This document shows positions 53,113 to 61,821 of a stretch of 64,000 nt of DNA, in pieces (within the stretch, counting starts at the first letter, position 1; each line of letters opens with the position of its first letter). The notes under the pieces were generated by a model, which saw only the letters and a program-made list of their open reading frames with translations, was not told the origin of the DNA and did not search any database. The translations under genes were made by a program, and so were the position numbers. The DNA lies in NCBI RefSeq assembly GCF_003633725.1, contig NZ_RBIJ01000001.1, forward strand, positions 124,001 to 188,000, given 5' to 3'. Origin of the DNA: Brockia lithotrophica. Its GTDB lineage: Bacteria; Bacillota; Bacilli; Thermicanales; DSM-22653.

Positions 53113-53781
53113 GTGGAGCGCATCGTCCTTTCCGAGGACGCCCTCGCGAGCAACAACAAGGCGGCGGCGCACAACCGGGAGCTCTTTCGCAAGTACGGGG
53201 TCCTCACGATCAACATCATGAGCGCCCCGGGGTCGGGCAAGACCACCCTTCTCGAGCACACCGTGAAAGCGCTTGCGCCGAAGTACCGAATCGGCGTGAT
53301 CGAAGGCGACCTCGCGACGCAGAAGGACGCGGACCGAATTCGCGCGGCCGGAGCAAAGGCGATCCAGATCAACACGCAGGGGGTCTGCCACCTCGACGCC
53401 CGCATGGTGGCCAAGGTGCTTCCGCAGTTTGACCTCTCCCAGTTCGACATCGTGTTCATCGAGAACGTGGGGAACCTGATCTGCCCGGCAAACTACGACC
53501 TCGGCGAACGCCACCGCGTCGCCCTTCTCAGCGTCCCCGAAGGCAACGACAAGATCCTCAAGTACCCCGTGATGTTCCTCAAGACGGAGCTCGTCCTTCT
53601 CAACAAGATCGACCTTTTGCCGTACTTCGAATTCAGCGTCGAGCAGGCCGTCGAAGACCTCCGGACGATCAACCCGGACTCGCGGCTCATCCCGATTTCC
53701 ACAAAGGACGGGACGAACCTCGACCAGTGGTACGCTTGGATTGACGAGGTGTACGCGGCTTGGAAGCAGATGGTGGCGTAA
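53113..53781 (+). CDS. hypB: Hydrogenase nickel-insertion GTPase HypB
   Basis: 222-residue GTPase of the SIMIBI class. P-loop SAPGSGKTTLLE, switch IEGDLATQKDADRI, GVCHLDARMV with the Cys-His metal site at the dimer interface, and the base-recognition NKIDLLPY. The N-terminal high-affinity nickel motif CCxxCGC and His-rich stretches are absent. GTG at 53113 after GGGAG; spacing to hypA is 5 nt. Its end overlaps hypF by 22 nt. Confidence 0.95.
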   Translation: MERIVLSEDALASNNKAAAHNRELFRKYGVLTINIMSAPGSGKTTLLEHTVKALAPKYRIGVIEGDLATQKDADRIRAAGAKAIQINTQGVCHLDARMVAKVLPQFDLSQFDIVFIENVGNLICPANYDLGERHRVALLSVPEGNDKILKYPVMFLKTELVLLNKIDLLPYFEFSVEQAVEDLRTINPDSRLIPISTKDGTNLDQWYAWIDEVYAAWKQMVA

Positions 53782-56129
53782 AGCGCAGCGGCGTTCCCGC
53801 ATCCGGCATGGGCGCCTCCCCGCGGCCGGAGGGGGAGAGGGTCGCTGTTCGGATCACGATCCGCGGACGCGTACAGGGGGTCGGGTTTCGTCCCTTCGTC
53901 GCCCGCCTCGCCGACCGGTTCGGCGTGTTCGGCAGCGTTCAAAACAACATGGACGGCGTGTTCGTCTACGCGGAGGGGTCTCCAGAAGCGGTGCAGGGCT
54001 TCGTGGACGCCCTTCCAGAGGAAAAGCCGCGTGCGGCGCGGATCTACGAGTACCGCGTAGAAGATGCGGAACCGCGTGGAGAACGGGAGTTTCGCATCCT
54101 CCCGAGCGATCCTGAAGGCGAATCGCACCTCGTGATCCCCGTGGACATGGCCGTCTGCGAAGACTGCCTGCGGGAGATGCGCGACCCCACGAACCGCCGG
54201 TACCGCTACCCGTTCATCAGCTGCACGCAGTGCGGGCCGCGCTACACGATCATCGAGTCGCTTCCGTACGACCGCGAGCGCACGACGATGCGGCTCTTCC
54301 CGCTGTGCGAGGATTGCCGCCGCGAGTACGAGGATCCCGCCGACCGCCGCTACCACGCTGAGACCACCGCCTGCGCCGTCTGCGGACCGTCGCTCATCCT
54401 CACGGATGCCGACGGTCGGCCCCTTTCCGGAGATCCCGTACTGCGCGCGCAGGAGCTCCTTCGGGAAGGCAAGATCGTCGCCGTAAAGGGCATCGGGGGA
54501 TTTCACCTCGCCTGCGACGCCACGCGGGAGGACGTCGTACAACTTCTCCGCGCCCGCAAACACCGCCCGCGGAAACCGCTCGCGGTCATGGTACGCGACC
54601 TCGCACACGCTCGGCGCGTGGCGGAACTGACCCCCGAAGAGGAGTCCTGGCTCACGTCCGCGGAGGCGCCGATCGTGATCGCGTGGCAGCGGCCGGACTC
54701 GCCCCTCGCGCCGTCCGTGGCCCCGCGACTCGCTACCGTGGGCATCATGCTCCCCTACTCGCCTCTGCACCACCTCCTCCTCGAAGAGGGCGCTCCCCCG
54801 TACCTCGTGATGACGAGCGCCAATCCCTCCGGCCTCCCCATCCTCTACCGGAATGAAGAGGCGTACGACTACCTGCGGGGGATCGCCGACGCCTTCCTCC
54901 TACACAACCGCCCGATCGTCCACCCGTTGGACGACTCCGTGCTCCGCGTGGTGGGAGGGGACGTGGACCTTCTACGCCGCTCCCGCGGGTTTGTGCCCGA
55001 GCCGATCTTCACCCACGTGGACGTTCACGGCATCGTCGGGATGGGCTCCGAGGAAAAGAACACGTTTGCCTTCGGACGCCACCGGCAGCTCTTTGTCGGG
55101 CCGCACATCGGCGACATGGGCGCCGTGGAGGTCGAAGAGCACTACCTGCGGGAGTTCGAACACCTCTTCCGCTGGATGGGGATTCGGCTGACGCGCATCG
55201 CCGTGGACATGCACCCGCTCTTTACGACGCGCCGGCTCGCCCAAGATCTCCGCAGGCGGTTTCCTGAGGCAGAGATCGTCCCCGTACAGCACCACCACGC
55301 GCACCTCGCCGCAGCGATGGGAGAACACCACCTCGACGGGGAAGTCTACGGGCTCATCCTCGACGGGACGGGGTACGGTACGGACGGGGCGATTTGGGGG
55401 TTCGAGGTGCTCTACGGTGGCTACGCGCGCTTTCGCCGCATCGCGCACCTGCGCTACGCACCGCTCCCCGGCGGAGATCGCGCTGTGCGCGAACCTTGGC
55501 GGACGCTCCTCGGGATGCTCTACGGGTTCTTCGGGGCGAAGCGGGCCGAAGGCATCTTCCGCCGCCACCTTCCGGAACGCTTCGAGACCGCCCGCGCCCT
55601 CCTCCGTTTTCTCGCCGCGGGGGGGAGGGGCGTGCCTCTGGCGGGGACGTGTGGCCGTCTCTTCGACGCCGTGAGCGCCCTCCTCGGACTCGTCGAGGAG
55701 TCCGCCTACGACGGAGAGCCGGCCATCGTCCTTTCGGAACTCATCCGGCCGGAGGAGGAATTTCCGCCGTACACCTTCGCCGTGCGCGAGAACGCGGAAG
55801 GTTTCCTGCTGGATCCGGCGCCGCTCTTTGAGGAAATCCTCCGCGACTTCGCCGGGGGCGTGCCGCCTAAGGAGATCGCCGGGAAGTTCCACGCGGCGAT
55901 CGTGCGCGCCTTAAAAGAAGTCGTCGTTCGGGATGCCGCCGCGCACCCCGAACGTACGCGGCGCGTGGTCCTCTCCGGGGGGTGCTTCCACAACCCTACG
56001 CTGCGGAGAAAGCTCAAGCTCGCCCTCGAATCTTCGGGATTCGAGGTCTTCACCCACCGCGTCTTGCCCGCCGGCGACGGCGGCCTTTCCGCCGGACAGG
56101 TGTTCGTTGCACGATACCAAGGGGGGTAG
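53760..56129 (+). CDS. hypF: Carbamoyltransferase HypF
   Basis: 789-residue enzyme that activates carbamoyl phosphate and loads the HypE cysteine for CN ligand synthesis. Domains: acylphosphatase (about 28-115, RGRVQGVGFRPFVARLA), two zinc fingers (CEDCLREM, CTQCGPRYT, CEDCRREY, CAVCGPS), YrdC-like domain (about 225-415, RKHRPRKPLAVMV) and Kae1-like domain with VQHHHAHLAA and SGGCFHN. The start is probably TTG at 53760 with GAGGTG seven nucleotides upstream; an ATG at 53808 is the alternative. Confidence 0.96.
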   Translation: MEADGGVKRSGVPASGMGASPRPEGERVAVRITIRGRVQGVGFRPFVARLADRFGVFGSVQNNMDGVFVYAEGSPEAVQGFVDALPEEKPRAARIYEYRVEDAEPRGEREFRILPSDPEGESHLVIPVDMAVCEDCLREMRDPTNRRYRYPFISCTQCGPRYTIIESLPYDRERTTMRLFPLCEDCRREYEDPADRRYHAETTACAVCGPSLILTDADGRPLSGDPVLRAQELLREGKIVAVKGIGGFHLACDATREDVVQLLRARKHRPRKPLAVMVRDLAHARRVAELTPEEESWLTSAEAPIVIAWQRPDSPLAPSVAPRLATVGIMLPYSPLHHLLLEEGAPPYLVMTSANPSGLPILYRNEEAYDYLRGIADAFLLHNRPIVHPLDDSVLRVVGGDVDLLRRSRGFVPEPIFTHVDVHGIVGMGSEEKNTFAFGRHRQLFVGPHIGDMGAVEVEEHYLREFEHLFRWMGIRLTRIAVDMHPLFTTRRLAQDLRRRFPEAEIVPVQHHHAHLAAAMGEHHLDGEVYGLILDGTGYGTDGAIWGFEVLYGGYARFRRIAHLRYAPLPGGDRAVREPWRTLLGMLYGFFGAKRAEGIFRRHLPERFETARALLRFLAAGGRGVPLAGTCGRLFDAVSALLGLVEESAYDGEPAIVLSELIRPEEEFPPYTFAVRENAEGFLLDPAPLFEEILRDFAGGVPPKEIAGKFHAAIVRALKEVVVRDAAAHPERTRRVVLSGGCFHNPTLRRKLKLALESSGFEVFTHRVLPAGDGGLSAGQVFVARYQGG

Positions 56130-56134
56130 AGATC

Positions 56135-56383
56135 ATGTGCGTTGGGGTACCCGGGAAAATCCTCGAACGCGACGAGTACACGGCGATTGTCGACGTCATG
56201 GGTTCGCGGCTTAAGATCGGCATCCTCCTCACGCCGGACGTAGAAGTGGGGGACTGGGTGCTCGTGCATGCGGGGAAGGCGCTGCAGGTCATCGACGAGC
56301 AGTTTGCCCTCGAGAGCATCGAGGCGTGGAAGCTCATCAATGAGCTTCGGGAGCAGGGCGTCATCGATCCGACCGACCGCTGA
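56135..56383 (+). CDS. hypC: Hydrogenase assembly chaperone HypC
   Basis: 82-residue chaperone that carries the Fe(CN)2CO unit with HypD and delivers it to the large subunit. N-terminal MCVGVPGKIL with the essential Cys2, then an OB-like barrel (VGDWVLVHAGKALQVID). ATG with GGGGGG upstream, 5 nt after hypF; the longer open frame upstream lies within hypF. Confidence 0.96.
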   Translation: MCVGVPGKILERDEYTAIVDVMGSRLKIGILLTPDVEVGDWVLVHAGKALQVIDEQFALESIEAWKLINELREQGVIDPTDR

Positions 56384-56427
56384 ATTCGGCCTTCTGGTGA
56401 GTAAGAAAAGAGACGGGGGGAAGGCGG

Positions 56428-57567
56428 ATGGAAACCCAGGTGCACGCCGAAGACCGCATCGCCCAGGCGATCGAGAGGACGAAAGATCCGGCCCTTGCCC
56501 GGGAGCTCTTGCGCGAAGTCCGGCGGTTGGCGGAAAAGTTCGTCGAGGTGCACGGACGTCCAGCGTCGTTCATGGAGGTTTGCGGCTCGCACACGCACGC
56601 CCTTGCCGAATTCGGGATTAAGTACGCCCTGCGCGACGTGCTCAAGCTCGTCTCCGGACCGGGGTGCCCCGTGTGCGTTACGGACCAGCAGGAGATCGAC
56701 GCGATGATCGCCCTCGCGGACGGCGAGGACCGGATCATCACGACGTTCGGAGACATGCTCCGCGTCCCCGGTTCGCGCGGCTCGCTCATGAAGGCCAAGG
56801 CGGAAGGGCGGGCGGACGTACGCGTGGTGTACTCCCCCTCCGACGCCGTGGAAATCGCCCAAAAGAACCCGGATAAGCAGGTGATCTTTCTCGGCGTAGG
56901 CTTCGAGACGACGATTCCCGTGCTCGCCGCGGCGGTATACGAGGCGGAAACCTTGGGTCTCGAAAACTTCTCCATGTGGATGTCGGGGAAGCTCGTGGAA
57001 CCCATCATGCGCTACCTCTTGGACACCGGAGAGACGCGCATCGATGCCTTTATCCTCCCGGGACACGTGGCCACCATCCTCGGACGCAAGGGCTTTCTCT
57101 GGCTCGCCGAAGAATACGGCGTAAACGGCGTGATCTCCGGTTTCGAGATGAACGAAATCCTGAGCTCGCTCTACATCCTCCTCGACCTCGTCCTCAAGGG
57201 CAAGGCGGAGATCGTGAACAACTACCCGTACGTCGTCCGAGAAGAGGGGAACCCCGGTGCTTGGAAACTCGCGGAGAAGTACTTCATGCCCGTGGACATG
57301 GCGTGGCGGGAGATCGACGTGATCCCCAAGAGCGGCATGGACTTCCGTCCCGAATACGCCCACTTCGACGCCAAGAAGCGATTCCCCGTGACCGTAGGCA
57401 AGCCGAAGCCGACGGCGTGCCGCTGCGGCGAGGTCATCCGCGGACTCATCGAACCCGAAGAATGCCCGCTCTTCGGAAAGGCGTGCACGCCCGCCCACCC
57501 GATCGGACCGTGCATGGTTTCCTCGGAAGGCGCGTGTGCGGCACACTACAAGTACCTCCGCCAGTGA
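56428..57567 (+). CDS. hypD: Hydrogenase Fe-ligand assembly protein HypD
   Basis: 379-residue iron-sulfur protein that builds Fe(CN)2CO with HypC and HypE. Conserved MEVCGSHTHA, GPGCPVCVT, GFETTIPV and the C-terminal 4Fe-4S cysteines in ACRCGEVIRG ... ECPLFGKACTP ... GPCMVSSEGAC. ATG with GGGGGGAAGGCGG upstream. Complete and typical. Confidence 0.96.
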   Translation: METQVHAEDRIAQAIERTKDPALARELLREVRRLAEKFVEVHGRPASFMEVCGSHTHALAEFGIKYALRDVLKLVSGPGCPVCVTDQQEIDAMIALADGEDRIITTFGDMLRVPGSRGSLMKAKAEGRADVRVVYSPSDAVEIAQKNPDKQVIFLGVGFETTIPVLAAAVYEAETLGLENFSMWMSGKLVEPIMRYLLDTGETRIDAFILPGHVATILGRKGFLWLAEEYGVNGVISGFEMNEILSSLYILLDLVLKGKAEIVNNYPYVVREEGNPGAWKLAEKYFMPVDMAWREIDVIPKSGMDFRPEYAHFDAKKRFPVTVGKPKPTACRCGEVIRGLIEPEECPLFGKACTPAHPIGPCMVSSEGACAAHYKYLRQ

Positions 57568-57643
57568 TCCCCCGAACGTCGTCCGGGAGTCCCCACGAAA
57601 AGGTCTCGCAAGGGTTGACGATGAGGCCAAAGGAGGGCAGGGC

Positions 57644-58651
57644 ATGGCCAGGCACATTAGCATCGAACACGGCGAAGGCGGCGAAATGACGCACGAGCTC
57701 ATCCGTGATCTCTTCGTGAAGTACTTCGGCCACGCCGAAGAGGCGAAATTCGACGCCGCCGTTCTCGACCTCCCCGGCTCGCGCATCGCCTTTACGACGG
57801 ACACGTTTACCGTAAAGCCGCCCTTCTTTTCCGGCGGGAACATCGGCAAGCTCGCCGTTGCCGGCACGGTAAACGACCTCGCCGTAAGCGGAGCGGAGCC
57901 CCTTTACCTCTCGGCGGGCTTCGTCCTCGAAGAGGGCCTCTCCTTCGACGACCTCGAGCGGATCGTGGCCTCCATGGCCGAAGAGGCGTCCAAGACGGGC
58001 GTGCGCATCATTACGGGAGATACGAAGGTCGTGGAGAAGGGGAGCGCCGACAAGATCTTCATCAACACCTCCGGCGTCGGCGTGGTTCACCCGGGATGGG
58101 AGCTGCACCCGGAAGACATCGAGGAAGGCGACGTGGTCATCGTCAACGGCACCATCGGCGACCACGGCGTGGCCATCCTCGCGGCGCGGGGTGAGCTCGG
58201 CGTCGCGACGGATCTCCCCACGGACAGCACCTCGCTGTACCCTTTGATTCGCGCCGTGCGCGACGCGGGCGTCCGGATTCGCGTGATGCGCGACCCGACG
58301 CGCGGCGGCCTCGCCACAACCCTCGTGGAAATCACGGAGGATTTCGGCGTGATCGTCGAACTCGACCAAGAAGCGATTCCCCTCAAGCCCGAAGTCGAAG
58401 GTGCGTGCGAAATCCTCGGCCTTGATCCGCTGTTTCTCGCCAACGAGGGCAAGGTCGTCTTCATCGTTCCCGAAGCGGACGCGGAAAAGGCCCTAGCCGC
58501 GATGCGCGCGCGCGAGGAAGGGCGCGATGCGACGATCATCGGGCGCGTCGTAGGCCGCAGCGAAGAGGGCAAGCTTCTTTTGCGAAGCCCCGTCGGTTCG
58601 CGCCGCCGCATTTTCCGCCTCTTGGGGATGCAGCTTCCGCGGATCTGCTGA
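57644..58651 (+). CDS. hypE: Hydrogenase expression/formation protein HypE
   Basis: 335-residue ATP-dependent dehydratase (PurM-like fold) turning the S-carbamoyl group on its C-terminal Cys into thiocyanate for CN ligands. N-terminal HGEGGEMTHELI, FTTDTFTVKPPFF, GNIGKLAVAGTVNDLAVSGA, RDPTRGGLATTLVE, and the final residues PRIC. ATG at 57644 with AGGAGGGCAGGG upstream; the frame before it is inter-gene. Confidence 0.96.
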   Translation: MARHISIEHGEGGEMTHELIRDLFVKYFGHAEEAKFDAAVLDLPGSRIAFTTDTFTVKPPFFSGGNIGKLAVAGTVNDLAVSGAEPLYLSAGFVLEEGLSFDDLERIVASMAEEASKTGVRIITGDTKVVEKGSADKIFINTSGVGVVHPGWELHPEDIEEGDVVIVNGTIGDHGVAILAARGELGVATDLPTDSTSLYPLIRAVRDAGVRIRVMRDPTRGGLATTLVEITEDFGVIVELDQEAIPLKPEVEGACEILGLDPLFLANEGKVVFIVPEADAEKALAAMRAREEGRDATIIGRVVGRSEEGKLLLRSPVGSRRRIFRLLGMQLPRIC

Positions 58652-58759
58652 GCTCCGCTTCTCGAGTTGCGCCGCCTAAACCATGCCGGGCCGCTTGCCG
58701 TACGGGGGGCTTTGGGGACGGTTCGACCTGCCTTGGGGAACCGTTAAGGAGGGATACCC

Positions 58760-59128
58760 GTGGAGTTCGACGAGATCGACCTCACGGATATCGCGCCCAT
58801 CAACTTCGTGGGCGTATCCGAAGAGGAAAAGGAAAAGATCCTCGACGCGTTGGGCAAGGTAGTGGACCCGGAAGTCGGGGTTGACATCATCAACCTCGGA
58901 CTCGTGTACGACGTCGTGCGCCGCGAGGACGGAGTCCTCCACGTCAAGATGACGATGACCTCCATGGGGTGCCCCTTTACGCCCCTCATCCTCGCGGAGA
59001 CACGCAAGGCGCTCGAGGCCCTCCGGCTCTTCCCTGGGGTCGAAGTGGAGCTCGTCTGGATGCCCCCGTGGGACATGAAGACTCGCCTTTCCGCATTGGC
59101 AAAGATCGCCTTCGGGGTTTTCGAATGA
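58760..59128 (+). CDS. MIP18/DUF59-family Fe-S maturation protein
   Basis: 122-residue protein of the MIP18 (PaaD/SufT-like) family: EEKEKILDALGKVVDPEVGVDIINLGLVYDV and the conserved Cys in MTSMGCPF followed by LVWMPPWD. Relatives help assemble or deliver iron-sulfur clusters. GTG with AAGGAGGG upstream, 108 nt after hypE and before a terminator, so it probably ends the hydrogenase transcript and may serve its cluster-rich subunits; that link is inference. Confidence 0.88.
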   Translation: MEFDEIDLTDIAPINFVGVSEEEKEKILDALGKVVDPEVGVDIINLGLVYDVVRREDGVLHVKMTMTSMGCPFTPLILAETRKALEALRLFPGVEVELVWMPPWDMKTRLSALAKIAFGVFE

Positions 59129-59143
59129 GCGATCTGGTACAAT

Positions 59144-59175
59144 AAGGGCGTTCCGAGCGCGCTCGGAACGCCCTT
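59144..59175. terminator. Strong bidirectional hairpin terminator after the hydrogenase locus
   Basis: AAGGGCGTTCCGAGC (59144-59158) and GCTCGGAACGCCCTT (59161-59175) are perfectly complementary, 15 bp with a 2-nt gap. TTGTACGTTT follows. It closes the transcript ending with the MIP18-like gene. Confidence 0.8.
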
Positions 59176-59299
59176 TGTACGTTTCTGCGGGTCCTTTTCC
59201 CGGAGATCTTTCGGAGAAAGCTTCCTCCTCGTCCTTGTAGGGTCGGAGTGGATCCTTCCGCGTTTCGGCCAGAGATCCCGAACTCGGGGAGGCTGTCCG

Positions 59300-60139
59300 A
59301 TGTCCGGCATCGCCTTCGTCCTCGTCACGTTTTTGTCCTCGGTTCTCGCGGGAATCGTCGGCGCCCTGTTGGGGTTGGGTGGCGGCGTTGTAATGGTGCC
59401 CGTACTCACGCTCTTCTTGGGGGTGCACATCTACTACGCCATCGGAGCGAGCATCGTCTCCGTGATCGCCACCTCGAGCGGGGCGGCCGTCGCCTACGTC
59501 CGCGACCGGCTCACGAACCTCCGCGTGGGGATGCTTTTGGAGATGGCCACGACCACCGGCGCGATCGCCGGGGCCCTCCTCATCGGGATCGTCAACCCCC
59601 GCTGGCTCTTCGTGATCTTTGGCCTCGTGCTTCTCTATTCTGCCGTACAGATGTTTCAAAAGCGAAAGGAAGAGCTCCCACTGCCTATCGAACCCGACGG
59701 GTTTACGCGCCGCTTTCGCCTGCGGGGAAGTTATTACGACCAAGCCCTGGGGCGGGAAGTCACCTACGAACCCACGCACGTCGCCTTCGCCTTTCCCGCG
59801 ATGTTCGGCGCGGGCCTCATTTCCGGGCTTCTCGGCATCGGAAGCGGGGCCTTTAAGGTGCTCGCCATGGACCTCATCATGCGCCTGCCGATCAAGGTTT
59901 CTTCGGCGACGAGCAACTTCATGATCGGCGTCACGGCCGCCGCGAGCGCCGGGATTTACTTCCTCCGGGGCTACATCGAGCCGTTCGTCGCCGCCCCCGT
60001 GGCCCTGGGGGTACTCGTAGGCGCCTTTTTAGGGACGCGGATCATGGTGCGCATTCGCGGGGTGGCCCTTCGCTACCTCTTCGTCCCCGTCCTCGCCATC
60101 CTCGCCCTAGAAATGCTCGCCCGTGGGATATGGGGGTGA
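59300..60139 (+). CDS. TauE/SafE-family sulfite/organosulfonate exporter
   Basis: 279-residue membrane protein with about eight helices in two halves. The paired glycine-rich motifs GALLGLGGGVVMVPVLTLFLG and GLLGIGSGAFKVLAMDL mark the TauE/SafE (DUF81) family, which exports sulfite, sulfoacetate or similar anions. ATG with GGGGAGG upstream. Overlaps the DUF1634 gene by 10 nt, a frequent pairing. The actual substrate is not known. Confidence 0.87.
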   Translation: MSGIAFVLVTFLSSVLAGIVGALLGLGGGVVMVPVLTLFLGVHIYYAIGASIVSVIATSSGAAVAYVRDRLTNLRVGMLLEMATTTGAIAGALLIGIVNPRWLFVIFGLVLLYSAVQMFQKRKEELPLPIEPDGFTRRFRLRGSYYDQALGREVTYEPTHVAFAFPAMFGAGLISGLLGIGSGAFKVLAMDLIMRLPIKVSSATSNFMIGVTAAASAGIYFLRGYIEPFVAAPVALGVLVGAFLGTRIMVRIRGVALRYLFVPVLAILALEMLARGIWG

Positions 60140-60564
60140 ACTCCTTGGCCCAGGGTAAGGAAAATCCGCCGGCCGCGAAACCGCTCGGCGAGATGGAAGT
60201 GGCCGTAAGCCGCATTCTCCGCATCGGCGTACTCACGAGCACCGTCGTCATCGCCTTTGGACTTCTTCTCCTTTTCCTTCGCGATGGTCTCGCCGTCGCT
60301 CACGTTTCGCAGGTCCTCCACGCCCCTCCCACGGCACCGGCATACCCCGTATCCCCGGGAGAACTTTTGAGAGAGAGCGTGCGTGGAAATCCGGCGGCGA
60401 TCATCGCCCTCGGGCTTGTTCTCCTCATCGCCACACCCGTACTTCGGGTTGCGGCCTCGGTTTTTCTCTTCCTCCGCGAGGGAGACCGGTTGTACGCGGG
60501 GATCACCCTCTTCGTCCTCGTGGTTCTCCTTCTGAGTTTTGTCCTCGGGGAGGCGGGGGTGTAA
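60130..60564 (+). CDS. DUF1634 membrane protein
   Basis: 144 residues with three hydrophobic helices, at about 28-50, 88-110 and 120-140. The pattern (EMEVAVSRILRIGVLTSTVVIAFGLLL, GNPAAIIALGLVLLIATPVLRV) is that of DUF1634, which is usually encoded beside TauE/SafE exporters and may be their accessory subunit. ATG at 60130 overlaps the exporter's end; GTG at 60136 is an alternative. Function unproven. Confidence 0.8.
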   Translation: MGVNSLAQGKENPPAAKPLGEMEVAVSRILRIGVLTSTVVIAFGLLLLFLRDGLAVAHVSQVLHAPPTAPAYPVSPGELLRESVRGNPAAIIALGLVLLIATPVLRVAASVFLFLREGDRLYAGITLFVLVVLLLSFVLGEAGV

Positions 60565-60685
60565 GTTCGGAGGTGCCCAAGAACCCAAAACTCCGTGCCC
60601 CTTGAGTCCGCGCGCTTGACATCATGCGAGACCTCGTTCCCAAGACATCCCGGATGCGGTGTGCGGCAACAAGGGGGAGTGGTAG

Positions 60686-61111
60686 ATGGGGAGTGCGAAC
60701 CGTCCTCGATTTCGAGGGCGGGACATTCTTGCGGTTGGAACTTTAGGCGGAGTGGGTTCCTTCATGCGCTGGATGGTCGGAGTGGCTCTCCCCAAAGCGT
60801 GGGAGCCGGCGGCGGTAGCCTTTGTGAATCTGGCCGGGGCTTTCGGACTGGGAGTTTTGGCTGAGTGGGTGCTCCGGGATCGGACGCCGGAGTCTGCCCG
60901 ACGCTTTCTCTGGTACGGGACCGGTTTTTTGGGCGGTCTGACCACCTTTTCTGGCTTCAGCGGAGACGCGCTTCAGCTCGGACCGAGAGCCGGCATAGGC
61001 TACGGAGTCTTCTCCTTCGTTGCCGGTTGGTTGGCCTTGCGTGCCGGCCGTCGCCTCGTCGCTAGGGCGTACGGGCAACCGACGGCGGAAAGGAAGGAGG
61101 AGCGGCGGTGA
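60686..61111 (+). CDS. crcB: Fluoride channel subunit FluC/CrcB (first copy)
   Basis: 141-residue four-helix membrane protein. GGVGSFMRWMVGVALP, VNLAGAFGLGVL and GFLGGLTTFSGFS are the conserved CrcB segments, with the pore Asn and the TTFS phenylalanine-box. Exports fluoride as a dual-topology dimer; paired genes usually form heterodimers. ATG with GGGGGAG upstream. Its stop overlaps the second copy. No fluoride riboswitch is visible upstream. Confidence 0.92.
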   Translation: MGSANRPRFRGRDILAVGTLGGVGSFMRWMVGVALPKAWEPAAVAFVNLAGAFGLGVLAEWVLRDRTPESARRFLWYGTGFLGGLTTFSGFSGDALQLGPRAGIGYGVFSFVAGWLALRAGRRLVARAYGQPTAERKEERR

Positions 61112-61473
61112 TGGCGGGATTTCTCGTCTTTGCCGGCGGATTTTTCGGGGCGATCCTCCGCTATTTGCTGAGCGCACCGTTGAACACTCGCGCGTTTGCA
61201 AGCGGCGCAGCGCTTCCGTGGGGAACCCTCGCCGTCAACTTGAGCGGAGCATTTACGTTCGGTTTGTTAGATGCCGTACTCCCCCTTCCGTCTCCGTTTC
61301 GGCCGCTTCTTCTCGCGGGCTTTCTCGGTGGGTATACGACGTTTTCTGCCTTGATGCTCGAAATCGACGACCGGTGGCAAAACCGGCGTCCGGCGGCGAT
61401 TCTCTATGCGGGAATTTCTTTTTTGGGCGGGCCCATATTTGTTTATTTTGGGTATTTATTAACGGGTAAATAG
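61108..61473 (+). CDS. crcB: Fluoride channel subunit FluC/CrcB (second copy)
   Basis: 121-residue partner of the preceding protein, again with four helices: GGFFGAILRYLLS, VNLSGAFTFGLLD and GFLGGYTTFSALMLE. GTG at 61108 (or ATG at 61111) overlaps the first copy's stop, with GGAAGGAGGAGCGG upstream. The 3' end is markedly more AT-rich than the rest of the window. Confidence 0.92.
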   Translation: MMAGFLVFAGGFFGAILRYLLSAPLNTRAFASGAALPWGTLAVNLSGAFTFGLLDAVLPLPSPFRPLLLAGFLGGYTTFSALMLEIDDRWQNRRPAAILYAGISFLGGPIFVYFGYLLTGK

Positions 61474-61753
61474 TAGAGAAAATATTAGATATTGTTAGTT
61501 ACTTTGTCTAATACGAATAATAATTTTGATTATAATCATGACGAACCGTTCAACGCTCCAGATCGTGAGAGCACAGCGAAAATCGTCGCCTACGTGGAGA
61601 GATACCCGAGGACATGTATTCTTGTGTGCACCGGCCAGCAAAGGCCCTTCGGATGGGCCGCGTCGTCGATATTCGAACGCTCGTGCGGCCTTACGCTTTC
61701 TCCTCCCACTAAGAGCGTGCTTGGAAAGGGGGAGTCCGTCATGAAAGAGCTTC
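61474..61753 (+). other. AT-rich intergenic island with palindrome
   Basis: No convincing gene. The first 80 nt are very AT-rich, unlike the surroundings. TGATTATAATCA (61527-61538) is a perfect 12-bp palindrome with TATAAT at its centre (61531-61536), a possible -10 under operator control; no -35 is clear. The rest is GC-rich with an open frame of 104 codons that has no family look. Confidence 0.4.
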
Positions 61754-61782
61754 TTGACGGTGGCCGTTTTGCGCCCTATCAT
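61754..61782 (+). promoter_or_regulatory. Sigma-A promoter of the sdpR-like/sdpI-like operon
   Basis: TTGACG (61754-61759), 17 bp, TATCAT (61777-61782), 40 nt before the ArsR-type regulator start. Confidence 0.7.
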
Positions 61783-61821
61783 TTAGATGATTGCCTAAGG
61801 ATCTAAAGGTGGTCGGTCGGC

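Noticed and set aside
60616-60644. TTGACA before the fluoride channel genes
   Set aside because: No acceptable -10 at 16-19 bp spacing.
61492-61806. 104-codon open frame in the AT-rich gap, with a strong ribosome site before an internal ATG at 61741
   Set aside because: Composition changes abruptly along the frame, no family look, and the internal short frame overlaps the sdpR promoter.
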